From Kuenenia sp039794105 (GTDB lineage Bacteria; Planctomycetota; Brocadiia; Brocadiales; Brocadiaceae): a stretch of DNA of 64,000 nt. Within the stretch, counting starts at the first letter, position 1. Each line of letters begins with the position of its first letter. The DNA lies in the NCBI RefSeq assembly GCF_039794105.1, contig NZ_JBDIWA010000003.1:124001-188000 (forward strand), in the 5' to 3' direction. Shown one piece after another: positions 17,787 through 27,014 of this stretch. The notes beneath the pieces are model-generated. The model had not been told where the DNA came from and ran no database searches. It saw only the letters and a program-made list of their open reading frames with translations. A program made the translations under genes and the position numbers.

Positions 17787-19533
17787 CCCCCCTGATCATT
17801 TTTTCCAATTCCGTTTCAATCGCCTGAAATTCACCAGACTCCATGGCAGCATAATTCCAATCTCTTGTTTTTTGTGTCAGCGCCTGGAAAAAAGCCCTCG
17901 CTGCATCTTTGCCGTCAAACGACAACTTTGCTCCAAGTATTTTTACAATTCTGCCAAAAGTATATTTTTGCCTTTCTTCTGAAGACGTCCCGTCCACGGC
18001 ATGAAACGCATTTTGCTGCATGTAGGCGGCGTCAAGGTATTCGCTTTTCAAATAAGTGATAAAGTCATCAATAGACGTTCCTTCTTCGCCAACCACTTTC
18101 ATCATCTGCGCAATATCATTACCGTCCCGGAGAATTTTTTGCGCCAACATCAGGTATTCCGCCTGCACAATACCATTGTACTTGCTCCAGCTTTCAAGGG
18201 GATGAATGGAGGGATACCTTCTCGCGTCCGAACGTTCCCTTGACAACCCATGAAATGCGCCAACTACCTTAAGAGTTGCCTGAGTAACCGGCTCATCAAA
18301 ATTTCCTCCGGCGGGGCTGACGGTACCGCCTATGGTAACAGACCCCACAGATCCGTCATGCAGTCTCACTATCGCCGCGCGTTCATAAAATGCGGCAATA
18401 ACAGACTCAAGATAGGCGGGATATGCTTCATCGCCCGGTATTTCTTCCAGACGCCCCGATACTTCCCGGAGCGCCTGTGCCCACCGTGATGTGGAATCCG
18501 CCAGCAGCAATACGTGCAATCCCATCTGCCGGTAATATTCCGCCAGCGTCACCCCCGTATATACAGAAGCCTCGCGGGCCGCCACAGGCATTGAACTGGT
18601 GTTACAAATAATCACCGTTCGTTCCATAAGACTTTTTCCTGTCCGTGGGTCGGTAATCTGCGGAAACTCACGGAGCGTTTCCACCACTTCCCCAGCCCTT
18701 TCTCCGCATGCGGCGACAACAACAATATCCACATCCGCATTTCTGCTTATAAGCTGCTGCAACACTGTTTTGCCCGCGCCAAAAGGACCTGGAACACAAA
18801 ACGTCCCCCCCTTTGCCACAGGAAAAAACGTGTCAAGAATTCTGATCTTCGTCATAAGGGTTTCCGTAGGCATCAGCCGTTCACTGTAACATTTCAGTGG
18901 TACTTTAACCGGCCATTTCTGAACCATGGTCACCTTTACAATCGCCCCCTTACTATCCTTTATCTCCGCTATTGTCTCATCCACCCGGTATGAGCCATGC
19001 TTCGCGACCCATTCAACGCAATATCTGCCGCGGAGCGAAAAAGGCGCCATGATGCGGTGAGAAAAAATCCCTTCAGGCACAGTGCCAATAGAGTCGCCTG
19101 CCCTTAGCATATCTCCTTTTTTTGCGACAGGCGTAAATTCCCATTCTTTATCTCTCGGAATGGCGTCCATGTATACCCCGCGTTTTAAAAAGAAACCACA
19201 CTCTCTTGCAAGTTCCGGAAGGGGATTTTGAAGTCCGTCAAAAATTTGTGTAAGCAAACCGGGCCCCAGCTCTGCCGCCAGCAATTCTCCGGAAAAATCA
19301 ACATGCCCCCCTACCTTCAGCCATCTCGGTTCTTCAAGTATCTGCACGTCGGCATAACGGCCCCTTATCCGTATAACCTCCGCCTTCAGACGTGCATCTT
19401 CCAGCATAATGTAAGCCAGTTCATTCTGCCTTACCATTCCATAAAATTCTACGGTTATCATATTGCCGTTTATGCCTACAATTCTTCCGCAGTGGCAATT
19501 TGCGCTTTCAATGCTTCCGCATTTACATCCCAT
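17758..19533 (-). CDS. ntpA: V-type ATPase catalytic subunit A
   Basis: 591 residues, catalytic subunit. Walker A is GPFGAGKT at 249-256 and the arginine-finger-supporting DSTSRWAQALREVSGRLEE stretch is intact; the A-specific non-homologous insertion (about 110-190) is present. Odd point: the N-terminus carries a short extension with two CxC motifs (C3, C5, C13, C15) ahead of the usual GRIVGINGN beta-barrel start. The start overlaps the DUF2764 gene by 11 bases and has GGGGA nine bases upstream. Confidence 0.95.
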   Translation of the reverse strand: MGCKCGSIESANCHCGRIVGINGNMITVEFYGMVRQNELAYIMLEDARLKAEVIRIRGRYADVQILEEPRWLKVGGHVDFSGELLAAELGPGLLTQIFDGLQNPLPELARECGFFLKRGVYMDAIPRDKEWEFTPVAKKGDMLRAGDSIGTVPEGIFSHRIMAPFSLRGRYCVEWVAKHGSYRVDETIAEIKDSKGAIVKVTMVQKWPVKVPLKCYSERLMPTETLMTKIRILDTFFPVAKGGTFCVPGPFGAGKTVLQQLISRNADVDIVVVAACGERAGEVVETLREFPQITDPRTGKSLMERTVIICNTSSMPVAAREASVYTGVTLAEYYRQMGLHVLLLADSTSRWAQALREVSGRLEEIPGDEAYPAYLESVIAAFYERAAIVRLHDGSVGSVTIGGTVSPAGGNFDEPVTQATLKVVGAFHGLSRERSDARRYPSIHPLESWSKYNGIVQAEYLMLAQKILRDGNDIAQMMKVVGEEGTSIDDFITYLKSEYLDAAYMQQNAFHAVDGTSSEERQKYTFGRIVKILGAKLSFDGKDAARAFFQALTQKTRDWNYAAMESGEFQAIETELEKMIRGVAESAKDIQ

Positions 19534-20065
19534 AGCATATTTCCCCGGAGTTAGTCACAATGAGTTTTTCCAACACTTCACGCCCCTTTTCATCATTCAA
19601 TGATTTCCACCTCATTATCAATTTCAGCTTAATCACATAAGAAAAAATGGATGACATGCCGAAAAAATCAGCCCTTGCCATCTCATCAAGGAGTTTCCAT
19701 CGATATTTGTCCAAAGCACGTTCTTTCTCGAGGGGATTGTGTTTGCTGAGCGCCTCTGAAGCAACCTTCGCAGCATGTATGTCAATCTTCTTATCTCCCC
19801 GCAGGAATTGATGTGAATCGATATTTAATTTTGCAGATCGCGCCGCAGCAAGGGCATTTTTCAACTGATTTTCAGCGTAAAGCCATTTCCTGACAAATGC
19901 ATGCCGTGCGGATTCTGGCCGTCCGTCTATAATGCATTCAAGGTCCATCCTGTCCTGAGAAGCAAGCATATTTTTGCATGACCCAAAGAATTCCCTGGGG
20001 GTGAATGAAACATCGCCCTCTAAAGTAAGCGGAACAAGGCTTGCGACCAGATAATAATAGGCCAT
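19523..20065 (-). CDS. DUF2764 protein of the V-ATPase operon
   Basis: 180 residues, starting MAYYYLVASLVPLTLEGD. Proteins of this family occupy the slot between subunits E and A in V-ATPase operons of chlamydiae, spirochaetes and relatives. Some have been considered a counterpart of the missing C (d) subunit, but the role is unproven. It is helical, has no membrane segment, starts one base after the subunit E stop and overlaps the subunit A start. Confidence 0.85.
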   Translation of the reverse strand: MAYYYLVASLVPLTLEGDVSFTPREFFGSCKNMLASQDRMDLECIIDGRPESARHAFVRKWLYAENQLKNALAAARSAKLNIDSHQFLRGDKKIDIHAAKVASEALSKHNPLEKERALDKYRWKLLDEMARADFFGMSSIFSYVIKLKLIMRWKSLNDEKGREVLEKLIVTNSGEICYGM

Positions 20066-20698
20066 TCAATCCTCCTTCACAATGTCATTTGCAACGCGGT
20101 GAATAATCCCGGCAAGGTGTGGTTTTAGAAAGTAACAAATAGCATCAGCAATCGCTTCCTGTGTAAAATCGTGAAATACGGCGTCAGATTTCATCGACAT
20201 TTTAAATCCTTTGATTATTTTATCATCAACATGTATCTCTATTCCTTCCTGAAACTGTTCCCGGTATTTTTCCATAAACAATTTCACCACCGTTTTTTGA
20301 TCTTCCGGACTAAGCAGCATATTGATCCTGCCTTCCGCAAACCCCTTTTCTGCATATGCAGACGCCAGCTTTATCATCATATGAATAAGGGTATCAGGAG
20401 AAAGCGCCTCGCCTACGGAATGAAAGGCTATTTCTCTTAACAGGGTATCAATGCCTTTGCCTACGGTTATGAGTACATCTCTTCCCGCATGTGCTATAGT
20501 TTTGGCGCCATGCTCGGCAAACGACCTGGCGTCAAGCTCCGCCTTTTCTAGCATTTCTTTTGCCTTCATTTCCGCTTCTTTTACTATCCCGGCAGCTTTT
20601 TCCCGGGCGTCTGAGATGATCCTCATTGCCTCTTTATCCGCCTTATCAATACCTTCTTTTTGTATTCGGTTCAGCAGGTTCTGTAAATTTTGTTCCAT
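20066..20698 (-). CDS. ntpE: V-type ATPase subunit E (peripheral stalk)
   Basis: 210 residues. A long N-terminal helix rich in Lys, Glu and Ala (about 1-75, e.g. EAEMKAKEMLEKAELDARSF) is followed by a compact C-terminal domain, as in E subunits. First gene of the operon E-DUF2764-A-B-D-I-K. No separate genes for C, F/G or H subunits are visible in the window. Confidence 0.88.
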   Translation of the reverse strand: MEQNLQNLLNRIQKEGIDKADKEAMRIISDAREKAAGIVKEAEMKAKEMLEKAELDARSFAEHGAKTIAHAGRDVLITVGKGIDTLLREIAFHSVGEALSPDTLIHMMIKLASAYAEKGFAEGRINMLLSPEDQKTVVKLFMEKYREQFQEGIEIHVDDKIIKGFKMSMKSDAVFHDFTQEAIADAICYFLKPHLAGIIHRVANDIVKED

Positions 20699-20752
20699 AC
20701 GATAGATTCCTTAATGATGGAGAATACTATTCCTTTAAAGGTGTGTGTTATT

Positions 20753-20912
20753 GTAATACTTTGGTTTTTTGAAAAATTCCAATAATAACAATGTTTGCCG
20801 CACAGTGTAGGGGCGAAGCATTTGCATGTTTGGGCATGAACGCATGTATGCCAGTTATTGCAAATGCTTCGCCCCTACGGTTTCAAAAAACCAAATTGCT
20901 ACGTGTTATTAC
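20753..20912. repeat. nested palindromic element: GTAAyACTTT outer ends around a GGGGCGAAGCATT hairpin
   Basis: Outer ends GTAATACTTTGGTTTTTTG and CAAAAAACCAAATTGCTACG then GTGTTATTAC are inverse complements. The inner hairpin at 20807-20878 has arms GTAGGGGCGAAGCATTTGCA and its inverse. A decayed relative lies at 20970-21045 (GACGAAGGATTTGAA ... CAAATGCTTCACCC). The gap 20913-21224 holds nothing else recognisable. Confidence 0.75.
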
Positions 20913-21224
20913 TTTTTTTCCGCCGGCGAAACAGTCACGAATCTTGTAACAATTTATGTTTTGACAAAGCAGGGACGAAGGATTTGAATCCTTGAGCAGC
21001 ATTTGACTTCTTTTAACTATTTCAAATGCTTCACCCTTCACGGTATCACATACATCGTTCTTATTGGGATTTTCAAAAACAGACTTGTAGCCAAATTTTT
21101 ATGTGGGGGTATTATTATTAAAGCGTTTTACGCAAGGTAAATCCACAAAAATATTCCCGCTGCTTCACATGATTTTCCGACAAAGGATTCTTATTACAAT
21201 TACTTTTTTTGTATCAGTTTAAGT

Positions 21225-21948
21225 ATGGGTCTTCTCCCTACTGAGTGGGTAAATCGGTGTGGGTCTAAGGGTAAGACCATGAAAGGCGCTAATACCATCA
21301 TTGCGTCTGATAGCAAAAGCAATGCAGTTTTATATACAAGAGCTGATATACTACGGCGCGAAGAGTCGCAGGAAGTTAAAAAATTTGTTAGCTACTGGAA
21401 AAATATAAAAGGCAATGTTAGCGAAACACTTGTTTTTAATTGCAAGTTTACGGCTTACAATATCCTTGACGATCTTAAAAATGACAAGGTAAAGTTCATA
21501 ACGCTTCGTAAACGTTATGCCGGCCTTGTGACGGAAACATTGGCGCTTCCAAAGAAGGTATGGAAAAAAGTTTATATTCCGGTTCCAAAGCGAAAGTATA
21601 AAAACGTCTCCGTTTATAAAAGCGAAGTCGGGCTTAAAGATTGTAAAAATATTTTCAGGCAAATAGTGGTGAAAGATCACGGACGGGAGAACCCTACATT
21701 TATTTTAACCAATAACAAAGAGCTGTCATTGCAAAGGGTATTGGAAGTTTACGCTAAACGATGGCGGATAGAAAATAAAATAGCTGAACTGGTAATGTTT
21801 TTCAATCTGAAATTGAGGTGGTAAGTTTTTTGTGAAAATAAGAAAAAGAGCACATACTCCGGTTTTGATGGAAGTAAAAAAATTACAAACTCCATTCGCT
21901 GTTCCATGGCTTGGAGGAAAATCTATTGAAATTGTCTGGACGGCATGA
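21225..21948 (+). pseudogene. decayed IS4-like transposase remnant
   Basis: A DDE-type transposase fragment. Frame 21225-21824 contains the catalytic-domain text ILTNNKELSLQRVLEVYAKR and WRIENKIAELVMFFNL, with the YAKRWRIE-type motif around the final glutamate, then ends early. The missing C-terminus continues from 21834 to the stop at 21948 (RKRAHTPVLMEVKKLQTPF, PWLGGKSIEIVW) after an internal deletion and frame change. The N-terminal third is also absent. No intact terminal inverted repeats were identified. Confidence 0.75.
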
Positions 21949-22029
21949 TTAGGATGTTTTTATGATGGTTTTCATGCCTGTGAAAATCGGTGTTAAATGT
22001 AGACGCCATAAATATTTTGCATGAAAGGC

Positions 22030-22176
22030 AAATTGCAGATTGCAGATTGCAGATTGTGGACTGTGGATTGTGGATTGTGGGAAGCTAATGGTATTCCTTT
22101 GGGATATACTACCAGGCAAATAATTATTTGTAGAGCAAAGCGCCACTTCGCTCGTAACGAAGCAATCGCTTCGTGC
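22030..22176. repeat. heptamer array followed by GTAGAG-type palindrome remnants
   Basis: 22030-22080 is a run of GATTGCA / GATTGTG / GACTGTG units. 22131-22176 has GTAGAGCAAAGCGCCACTTC and GAAGCAATCGCTTCG, relatives of the palindromes at 12838-12885. It fills the space between the transposase remnant and the ATP-grasp gene. Confidence 0.65.
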
Positions 22177-22194
22177 CATTAAGACGCTGAAATA

Positions 22195-23133
22195 TTACAA
22201 ATATTTTTGTATGAAGGAAACCCTTTCTTTCAAAGTGTTTAGTTCTTTGTAGTGTTGCTCAACGATTTTCAGACGTGGCAATAATCCTGCGCAATTGGCG
22301 ATTTGGATGTTGAGACCCGGACGCGCATTCAATTCCAGCAGCATTGGCCCCTTGTGTTTGTCAATAACAATATCTACTCCCTGATAACCTAAACCGGTGA
22401 GTTGATAACATCGTGCGGCTAAGTACAATAAATTTTCCCAGTTTGGGATCTTTATGCCGGTTATTTCTATGCCCGTATCAGGATGTTCCGTAATAATATC
22501 ATTAAACCATACCCCTGTAGTGGTGATACCTGTTGCTATATCAATACCAACTCCTATTGCACCCTGATGCAAATTCGCCTTGCCATTCGATAAATGTGTT
22601 GGCAGCCGCATCATTGACATAACCGGCACTCCAAGAAAAACAATAATGCGAATATCAGGCAGTCCCTGATAGGTAAGATCTCTGAAAAAGGGGTCAAGTT
22701 GCACCGTATATTCAACGAGCGCACTATCGGCATGCCCTCCTATACTGAATACGCCACTTAGAATCTCTAAAATATGATTTTCAAGAGACTCTTCACTCAT
22801 GATCGTCCTGCCTAAGGTTCGATATCCTTTTTTAGAATGGCCGGCGACAACGATTATTCCATTTCCACCGCTGCCATGGGCAGGTTTAACAACGAATGTG
22901 GAATATTTTTTGAGAATAGCGTGAATATCCCGGGCTTGATGGTTTACCGTTACAACGGCATACAATTCGGGGACGTTAATGCCCGCCTGTATTGCAAGCT
23001 TCTTGGTAAGTAATTTGTCATCCACAAGCGGGTACAAGCACCGCTTATTATACTTTGAGATATAATCGATATTACGGCGATTAATTCCAACAATTCCTAA
23101 TTTATGCAATTGTTTTATGAGTTTTGGAATCAT
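22195..23133 (-). CDS. RimK-related ATP-grasp ligase (alpha-L-glutamate ligase-like)
   Basis: 312 residues. The ATP-grasp motifs are clear: VVKPAHGSGGNGI for nucleotide binding, and LLELNARPGLNIQIAN for the metal/phosphate loop. It matches the family annotated as a RimK-related glutamate ligase homologue, which would form amide bonds to an amino-acid or peptide acceptor; the substrate is unknown. It is the third gene of an operon with the protease-like and transglutaminase/membrane genes and overlaps the latter by four bases. Confidence 0.9.
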   Translation of the reverse strand: MIPKLIKQLHKLGIVGINRRNIDYISKYNKRCLYPLVDDKLLTKKLAIQAGINVPELYAVVTVNHQARDIHAILKKYSTFVVKPAHGSGGNGIIVVAGHSKKGYRTLGRTIMSEESLENHILEILSGVFSIGGHADSALVEYTVQLDPFFRDLTYQGLPDIRIIVFLGVPVMSMMRLPTHLSNGKANLHQGAIGVGIDIATGITTTGVWFNDIITEHPDTGIEITGIKIPNWENLLYLAARCYQLTGLGYQGVDIVIDKHKGPMLLELNARPGLNIQIANCAGLLPRLKIVEQHYKELNTLKERVSFIQKYL

Positions 23134-24659
23134 TGTTTTATCTTATTAAACTCCTTAAAACGGAATAACTCAACAAACCTGTACCCTTTATACCTGCCCA
23201 AAAGCATGGTGATTGCCAGTATCTGCAAAAGCAGCTCGGGATATACGAATATTAAGTGTCTGCTATATTTATTAAACATAAAAAAGTATACAATGGAAGC
23301 AGCTATTAAACTTCCCACACATTGTTGCAAGGCGGTTCTGGATCCCCGTTCTTCCCATGTAATGGTCATTCGTTCTATCGTCATAGTGAGTATGACTATT
23401 GGAAATATTGAGATGGAGAGTCCTATCTCAATATTAAGTTTATAGAATAAAATATCGAATATCCCTATGAATATAATGATGATAATAAGTAAGGATGCGA
23501 GACGGGATACCATCAGGAGCCTGAAATTCTCAAGATACAAACGTGCAACCATTCCAAGCGCAACCAGTATGCTGAATAATATAATACCTGAAATTAAATG
23601 TGTTTCCCTGAAAGACAGGGCGATAAGAACGGGCATAAAAGTACCAAATGTTTCAATACCGATGATGTTTCGCAGGATAACCAAAAATAAAACGCCAATA
23701 GGAATGAGTAGCAACAGATGATAAACTGCCTGAAAATGGAGCGGCAGGCTGAATAAAGAAAAATTTAATAAATGCGGGTTTATTGTTTCTGCCCTTTTTA
23801 TAGCGGCATTTATAGCATCCTCTTCCTGAAGGCCTACCGAAATATTTGTTTTCAGATTTTTCCCGCCGGTTAACTGTACCAATGGTTTTGTTCCTCTCCA
23901 CCAGGCCAGGTAATTCCCGGAAATTAATGACGTTCCTGAAACCGGATCGTAACTCGTCCACTTCCCGCCACTATACACTTCTATGCACCTTTCTATTTTT
24001 GCATCGTTTGTTCTGGTTGCTACTTTAATGCCATTTACTACCCTGGCAGGAATGCCTGCAAGAGCAAGCAATTGAACCGCTAATTCTGCCTTTTTGTCCA
24101 CAGAAGCTTCTTTGTCCAAAAGAATCGCAACGTTCTCATCTGGCGGTTGGGCATTCAGAAGCTTGAATAATTTCATCACAAAAGAATCAGTATCTGCTGA
24201 TTTTCTCAGAATTTCAGCAAGAAGGGCGTTGGCAGCGGACCGATTGGGTTCCAAAAATTCAGGGACTTCCCATTCAAAAAAAGGGGTGCTATCCGGAGGA
24301 TTTCTTACTTTTACTTTATTCACCTGGATGCGGTAGAGAAGCACCTGGCGCTTATTTGCCTCATGAATAGCCCATGTGGCGCTCCGGTTAATGTTGTCGG
24401 TAGAAGTGGTTATACCATAAGACCTGGAAACAAAATTTTCAGATGAAATAATAAAGTTTCTTGAATAACCAGGCAAAAATAATACAACCTTTACCGGTTC
24501 ATTCTGTGCATCAAAGGAAATATGGACTTCAATATTCCAAACATTAGACTTTTCCTCCGGGGCTATCGGAAAACCAAATACAAAATATTTATAGGCAAAT
24601 AAACCACAGCTTATGAGGAAGAGGCTGAAGATAAAAAAGTAAAAATGTGTTCTATTCAT
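23130..24659 (-). CDS. inactive transglutaminase fused to a multi-helix membrane domain
   Basis: After an N-terminal membrane anchor (about 5-25 of the chosen start), a periplasmic transglutaminase-like domain (around AVQLLALAGIPARVVNGI and WTSYDPVSG) lacks a clear catalytic Cys. The C-terminal half (about 315-495) has seven predicted hydrophobic helices. This matches the family 'inactive transglutaminase fused to 7TM', known to co-occur with RimK-like ligases and retropepsin-like proteins. The start is set at 24659 (MNRTHFYF), overlapping the preceding stop by eight bases; a longer frame reaches 24710. Confidence 0.87.
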   Translation of the reverse strand: MNRTHFYFFIFSLFLISCGLFAYKYFVFGFPIAPEEKSNVWNIEVHISFDAQNEPVKVVLFLPGYSRNFIISSENFVSRSYGITTSTDNINRSATWAIHEANKRQVLLYRIQVNKVKVRNPPDSTPFFEWEVPEFLEPNRSAANALLAEILRKSADTDSFVMKLFKLLNAQPPDENVAILLDKEASVDKKAELAVQLLALAGIPARVVNGIKVATRTNDAKIERCIEVYSGGKWTSYDPVSGTSLISGNYLAWWRGTKPLVQLTGGKNLKTNISVGLQEEDAINAAIKRAETINPHLLNFSLFSLPLHFQAVYHLLLLIPIGVLFLVILRNIIGIETFGTFMPVLIALSFRETHLISGIILFSILVALGMVARLYLENFRLLMVSRLASLLIIIIIFIGIFDILFYKLNIEIGLSISIFPIVILTMTIERMTITWEERGSRTALQQCVGSLIAASIVYFFMFNKYSRHLIFVYPELLLQILAITMLLGRYKGYRFVELFRFKEFNKIKQ

Positions 24660-25305
24660 CGCCGGAAACACTCTTGCACTTTGGTTCTTTGGAATAGGAG
24701 GAGGATACATCTATGAAAAAATCGTTTAGCAGAAAATTTCTCCCTATAAGTATCTGATACATAAACCGCGTCCTGTTTGAAAGACTTACTTCAACCTCCT
24801 TGTAAATATCCCCTATGCAAATGCCAAGTTTAATAACGGGGCGTTTTTCGGACGGCATTCCTATACGCTTTACCGTTGCGGTGCGTATGACCTTTTCCTC
24901 AATATTCAACTTTTCTCCTTTTTCATTTATCAATTCAAATTTCACCCATTTTTCACCATCCCTTTCAAATAAGGCATAAACAGGGGCATTTATGGAACAG
25001 GTTTTGGCGCCGGTATCTACTTTTGCTTTTAAAACAATGTTCCCGGGGAAAATAAGAACCTTCTCTACCCGGCCCAAAATTTCTTTACTTTTTGCATCTG
25101 ACAACGAATGGAATGCAAAAACCAAAAATAAACTGGCGATAATAAAGATGCTTTTAGTTTTATACAATAATAAATGGGAAACAAATCTTTGTATAAATCC
25201 GGCAGTAGCTATTTCACAACCCTGGAAAGGGGGAAACATAGATTTTACCATAGAAATAATGCCTCCTGAGCAATTGAATCTGAAAAAGAAATATGAATTA
25301 TCCAT
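24652..25305 (-). CDS. membrane-anchored retropepsin-like (RimB/DUF785-type) protease
   Basis: 217 residues. A hydrophobic helix at about 51-66 (SIFIIASLFLVFAF) anchors a C-terminal domain with the aspartyl-protease-like motif KVDTGAKTCSINA and a RFMYQILIGRNFL strand, typical of proteins labelled 'ATP-dependent zinc protease'. A strong site (AAGGAA, seven bases) supports the start at 25305; ATG 25251 is an alternative. First gene of the three-gene operon; its partners suggest joint peptide cleavage and ligation at the envelope. Confidence 0.85.
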   Translation of the reverse strand: MDNSYFFFRFNCSGGIISMVKSMFPPFQGCEIATAGFIQRFVSHLLLYKTKSIFIIASLFLVFAFHSLSDAKSKEILGRVEKVLIFPGNIVLKAKVDTGAKTCSINAPVYALFERDGEKWVKFELINEKGEKLNIEEKVIRTATVKRIGMPSEKRPVIKLGICIGDIYKEVEVSLSNRTRFMYQILIGRNFLLNDFFIDVSSSYSKEPKCKSVSGDE

Positions 25306-26070
25306 AATAGTTCCTTAAATTACACTAAAAATCATTTGTAATCCGAATACTGTACTTCATTGTTTGCCCTTTTTTCTGTTTTTCTTCACTGACAGGCATT
25401 AAATAGTCATTACAGTTGGGTGAAAATGGTAAATACAAGGTATCACAGTATTTACAAAACATAAAAAACATATGCTATTGTAAAAAGAACGTGCCGTTAA
25501 TGTCAAATGCTTATTTATTACGGAGATGACAGAGAAGTATCAGGCAATATAAGTATCACAAATCCGATCTGACCCTTTAATTTAGAGACGTTGCAGATAA
25601 AGTTGCCGGGATTATAGGGCGGTCACGAGAAAAAAACTTTCTTTTAGGCTTAAAAGCCAATAAATATAAGGCTTTTACGACATTTTTTTGAATAGGTGTG
25701 AACATCCATTCGATAGTATGCTTAGTAGGGGCAAACATCGCCATTATTGGAATTTTTGTAACAGTTCACGTAAGTTATAGATAGAGGCCTAAACAACCCC
25801 CTGTTTCCCCCTTTATTAAGAGGAACTATCAAAATCCCCTGATGCACGCACTGTCTGATAGCAACGTATAATTTATTGATTGGAATTTGCGATTTGTAAT
25901 TTACTCCACCGGCTAAAAAGATGAATTTCGTTACTTGTTTTTTAGGAATTGTAGGATGGGTGAAACCTATCTGCCTACAGGCAGGCGGAACAGACCCATC
26001 AAATAACTAAACGAATTTGGTTAGATTTTTACGTATTTTAGCGCAAACAATTTTACAGGAAAATACTAAA
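25306..26070. other. long intergenic region without a recognised gene
   Basis: 765 bases. I see only scattered repeat remnants: CCATTATTGGAATTTTTGTA at 25740 (an end of the GTAACAC family), AACAACCCCCTGTTTCCCCC at 25793, and a weak GGATGGGTGAAACC...GACCCATC inverted pair at 25953-26000. The text around 25561-25720 could be old mobile-element debris, but no translatable match is recognisable. Confidence 0.5.
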
Positions 26071-26256
26071 ATGGAATTCAATGCAAGTGGTCATGTAGCG
26101 CGGAGCCATGTGTGCCCTTTAATAAAAAACCCGCCAACCGCTAATTGCCATTGCATTAAAATGGACAGTATGAGTGTGGAATCAGCGGTTAATTATTGCG
26201 CGAAAAACTATCAAAATTGCGATATTTTTAGAGAAAATAATAATAAATTCACTTAA
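26071..26256 (+). CDS. small cysteine-rich protein (61 aa)
   Basis: The ATG at 26071 has AGGAAAA about seven bases upstream; a longer frame from 26017 lacks one. Five cysteines (C15, C26, C28, C43, C50) are arranged as CP...NCHC...NYC...NC. This resembles small uncharacterised proteins of environmental bacteria with a CYC...YC...C pattern, from memory. It could bind a metal or Fe-S cluster, but no function is known. No signal peptide or neighbours in an operon. Confidence 0.65.
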   Translation: MEFNASGHVARSHVCPLIKNPPTANCHCIKMDSMSVESAVNYCAKNYQNCDIFRENNNKFT

Positions 26257-26313
26257 TATTTTTGAATGAAAAATATTTTACGGGAAACATGATAGGGTAT
26301 ATTTTAACTAAGC

Positions 26314-26348
26314 TATTATTGGAATTTTTCAAAAGACTAAAGTGTTAC
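26314..26348. repeat. solo end of the GTAACAC repeat family
   Basis: ATTATTGGAATTTTTCAAAA followed by ACTAAAGTGTTAC matches the right terminus of the element at 61825-61961, without a left partner nearby. Confidence 0.6.
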
Positions 26349-26448
26349 AACAAATCAGGTTTTTAAAATTTGCACACCAATAATTTGAAAATTTTAAAAT
26401 ACAAAAACCCAACGGCATTCATTTTTACCCACCTGTCAATCCCCTCCT

Positions 26449-26476
26449 GTATAGACGCACGGCCGTGCGTCTATAC
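26449..26476. repeat. 28 bp perfect palindrome (GTATAGACGCACGG core)
   Basis: The half-site GTATAGACGCACGG is followed by its exact inverse complement. It is preceded by ACGGCATTCATTTTTACCCA, which also precedes the large palindrome at 36667. It lies downstream of the nitroreductase gene. Confidence 0.85.
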
Positions 26477-26499
26477 AAAAACATTGAAATTCTTATACA

Positions 26500-27003
26500 T
26501 CATATATATTTTACCAATTCTTTCAGCGATTTACGATGCGTAGGGTCAGGCATAATTTCAGGATAACCGAGCGGCGTCAACGCAACAGGTTCAATGCCGG
26601 GCGGAAGATGAAGGACTGACTTTACGACAGATACCTTAAAAGCGGCAACCCAGCAAGTAGCCAGTCCTTCTTCAGTGGCGGCAAGGATGAGATGGTCCAT
26701 CGCTATTGCGGCGTCTATATCCGCATAATTTTTTCCGTCACCTCGTTTCCACGCTACTTCCGGAATACTGCATACGCCAATGATCACAGGGGCGGTGGAA
26801 AACCATTCTTCGTTATACGCTTCTTTCAGTTGTTTTTTCACATTCTCATCCCTAATCACAAAGAAACATACCGGTTGGCGGTTGGCGGCGCTTGGCGCAT
26901 TTCTTGCCGCCTCCAGTATTAGTCCCAGTTTTTCTTCAGGAACAGACTCTTTCTTATAAGAACGCACACTCCGTCTATCTTTCATAATATTGTATATATT
27001 CAT
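26500..27003 (-). CDS. nitroreductase family protein
   Basis: A 167-residue FMN-binding nitroreductase fold. The RRSVRSYKKESVP opening binds FMN phosphate, with AARNAPSAANRQPVCFFV and the glycine-rich terminal segment (VALTPLGYPEIMPDP) typical of the family. It presumably reduces a nitro- or quinone-type substrate with NAD(P)H; specificity is not predictable. Eleven bases separate it from the HAD gene upstream. Confidence 0.9.
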   Translation of the reverse strand: MNIYNIMKDRRSVRSYKKESVPEEKLGLILEAARNAPSAANRQPVCFFVIRDENVKKQLKEAYNEEWFSTAPVIIGVCSIPEVAWKRGDGKNYADIDAAIAMDHLILAATEEGLATCWVAAFKVSVVKSVLHLPPGIEPVALTPLGYPEIMPDPTHRKSLKELVKYI

Positions 27004-27014
27004 TTGCTATCCCC

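Noticed and set aside
17106..17795. 229-codon plus-strand frame opposite V-ATPase subunits A/B
   Set aside because: Shadow frame; sequence composition is not protein-like and both sense genes are intact.
20970..21045. Possible riboswitch or small RNA before the transposase remnant
   Set aside because: The hairpin is a decayed GGGGCGAAGCATT repeat; no conserved riboswitch motif is seen.
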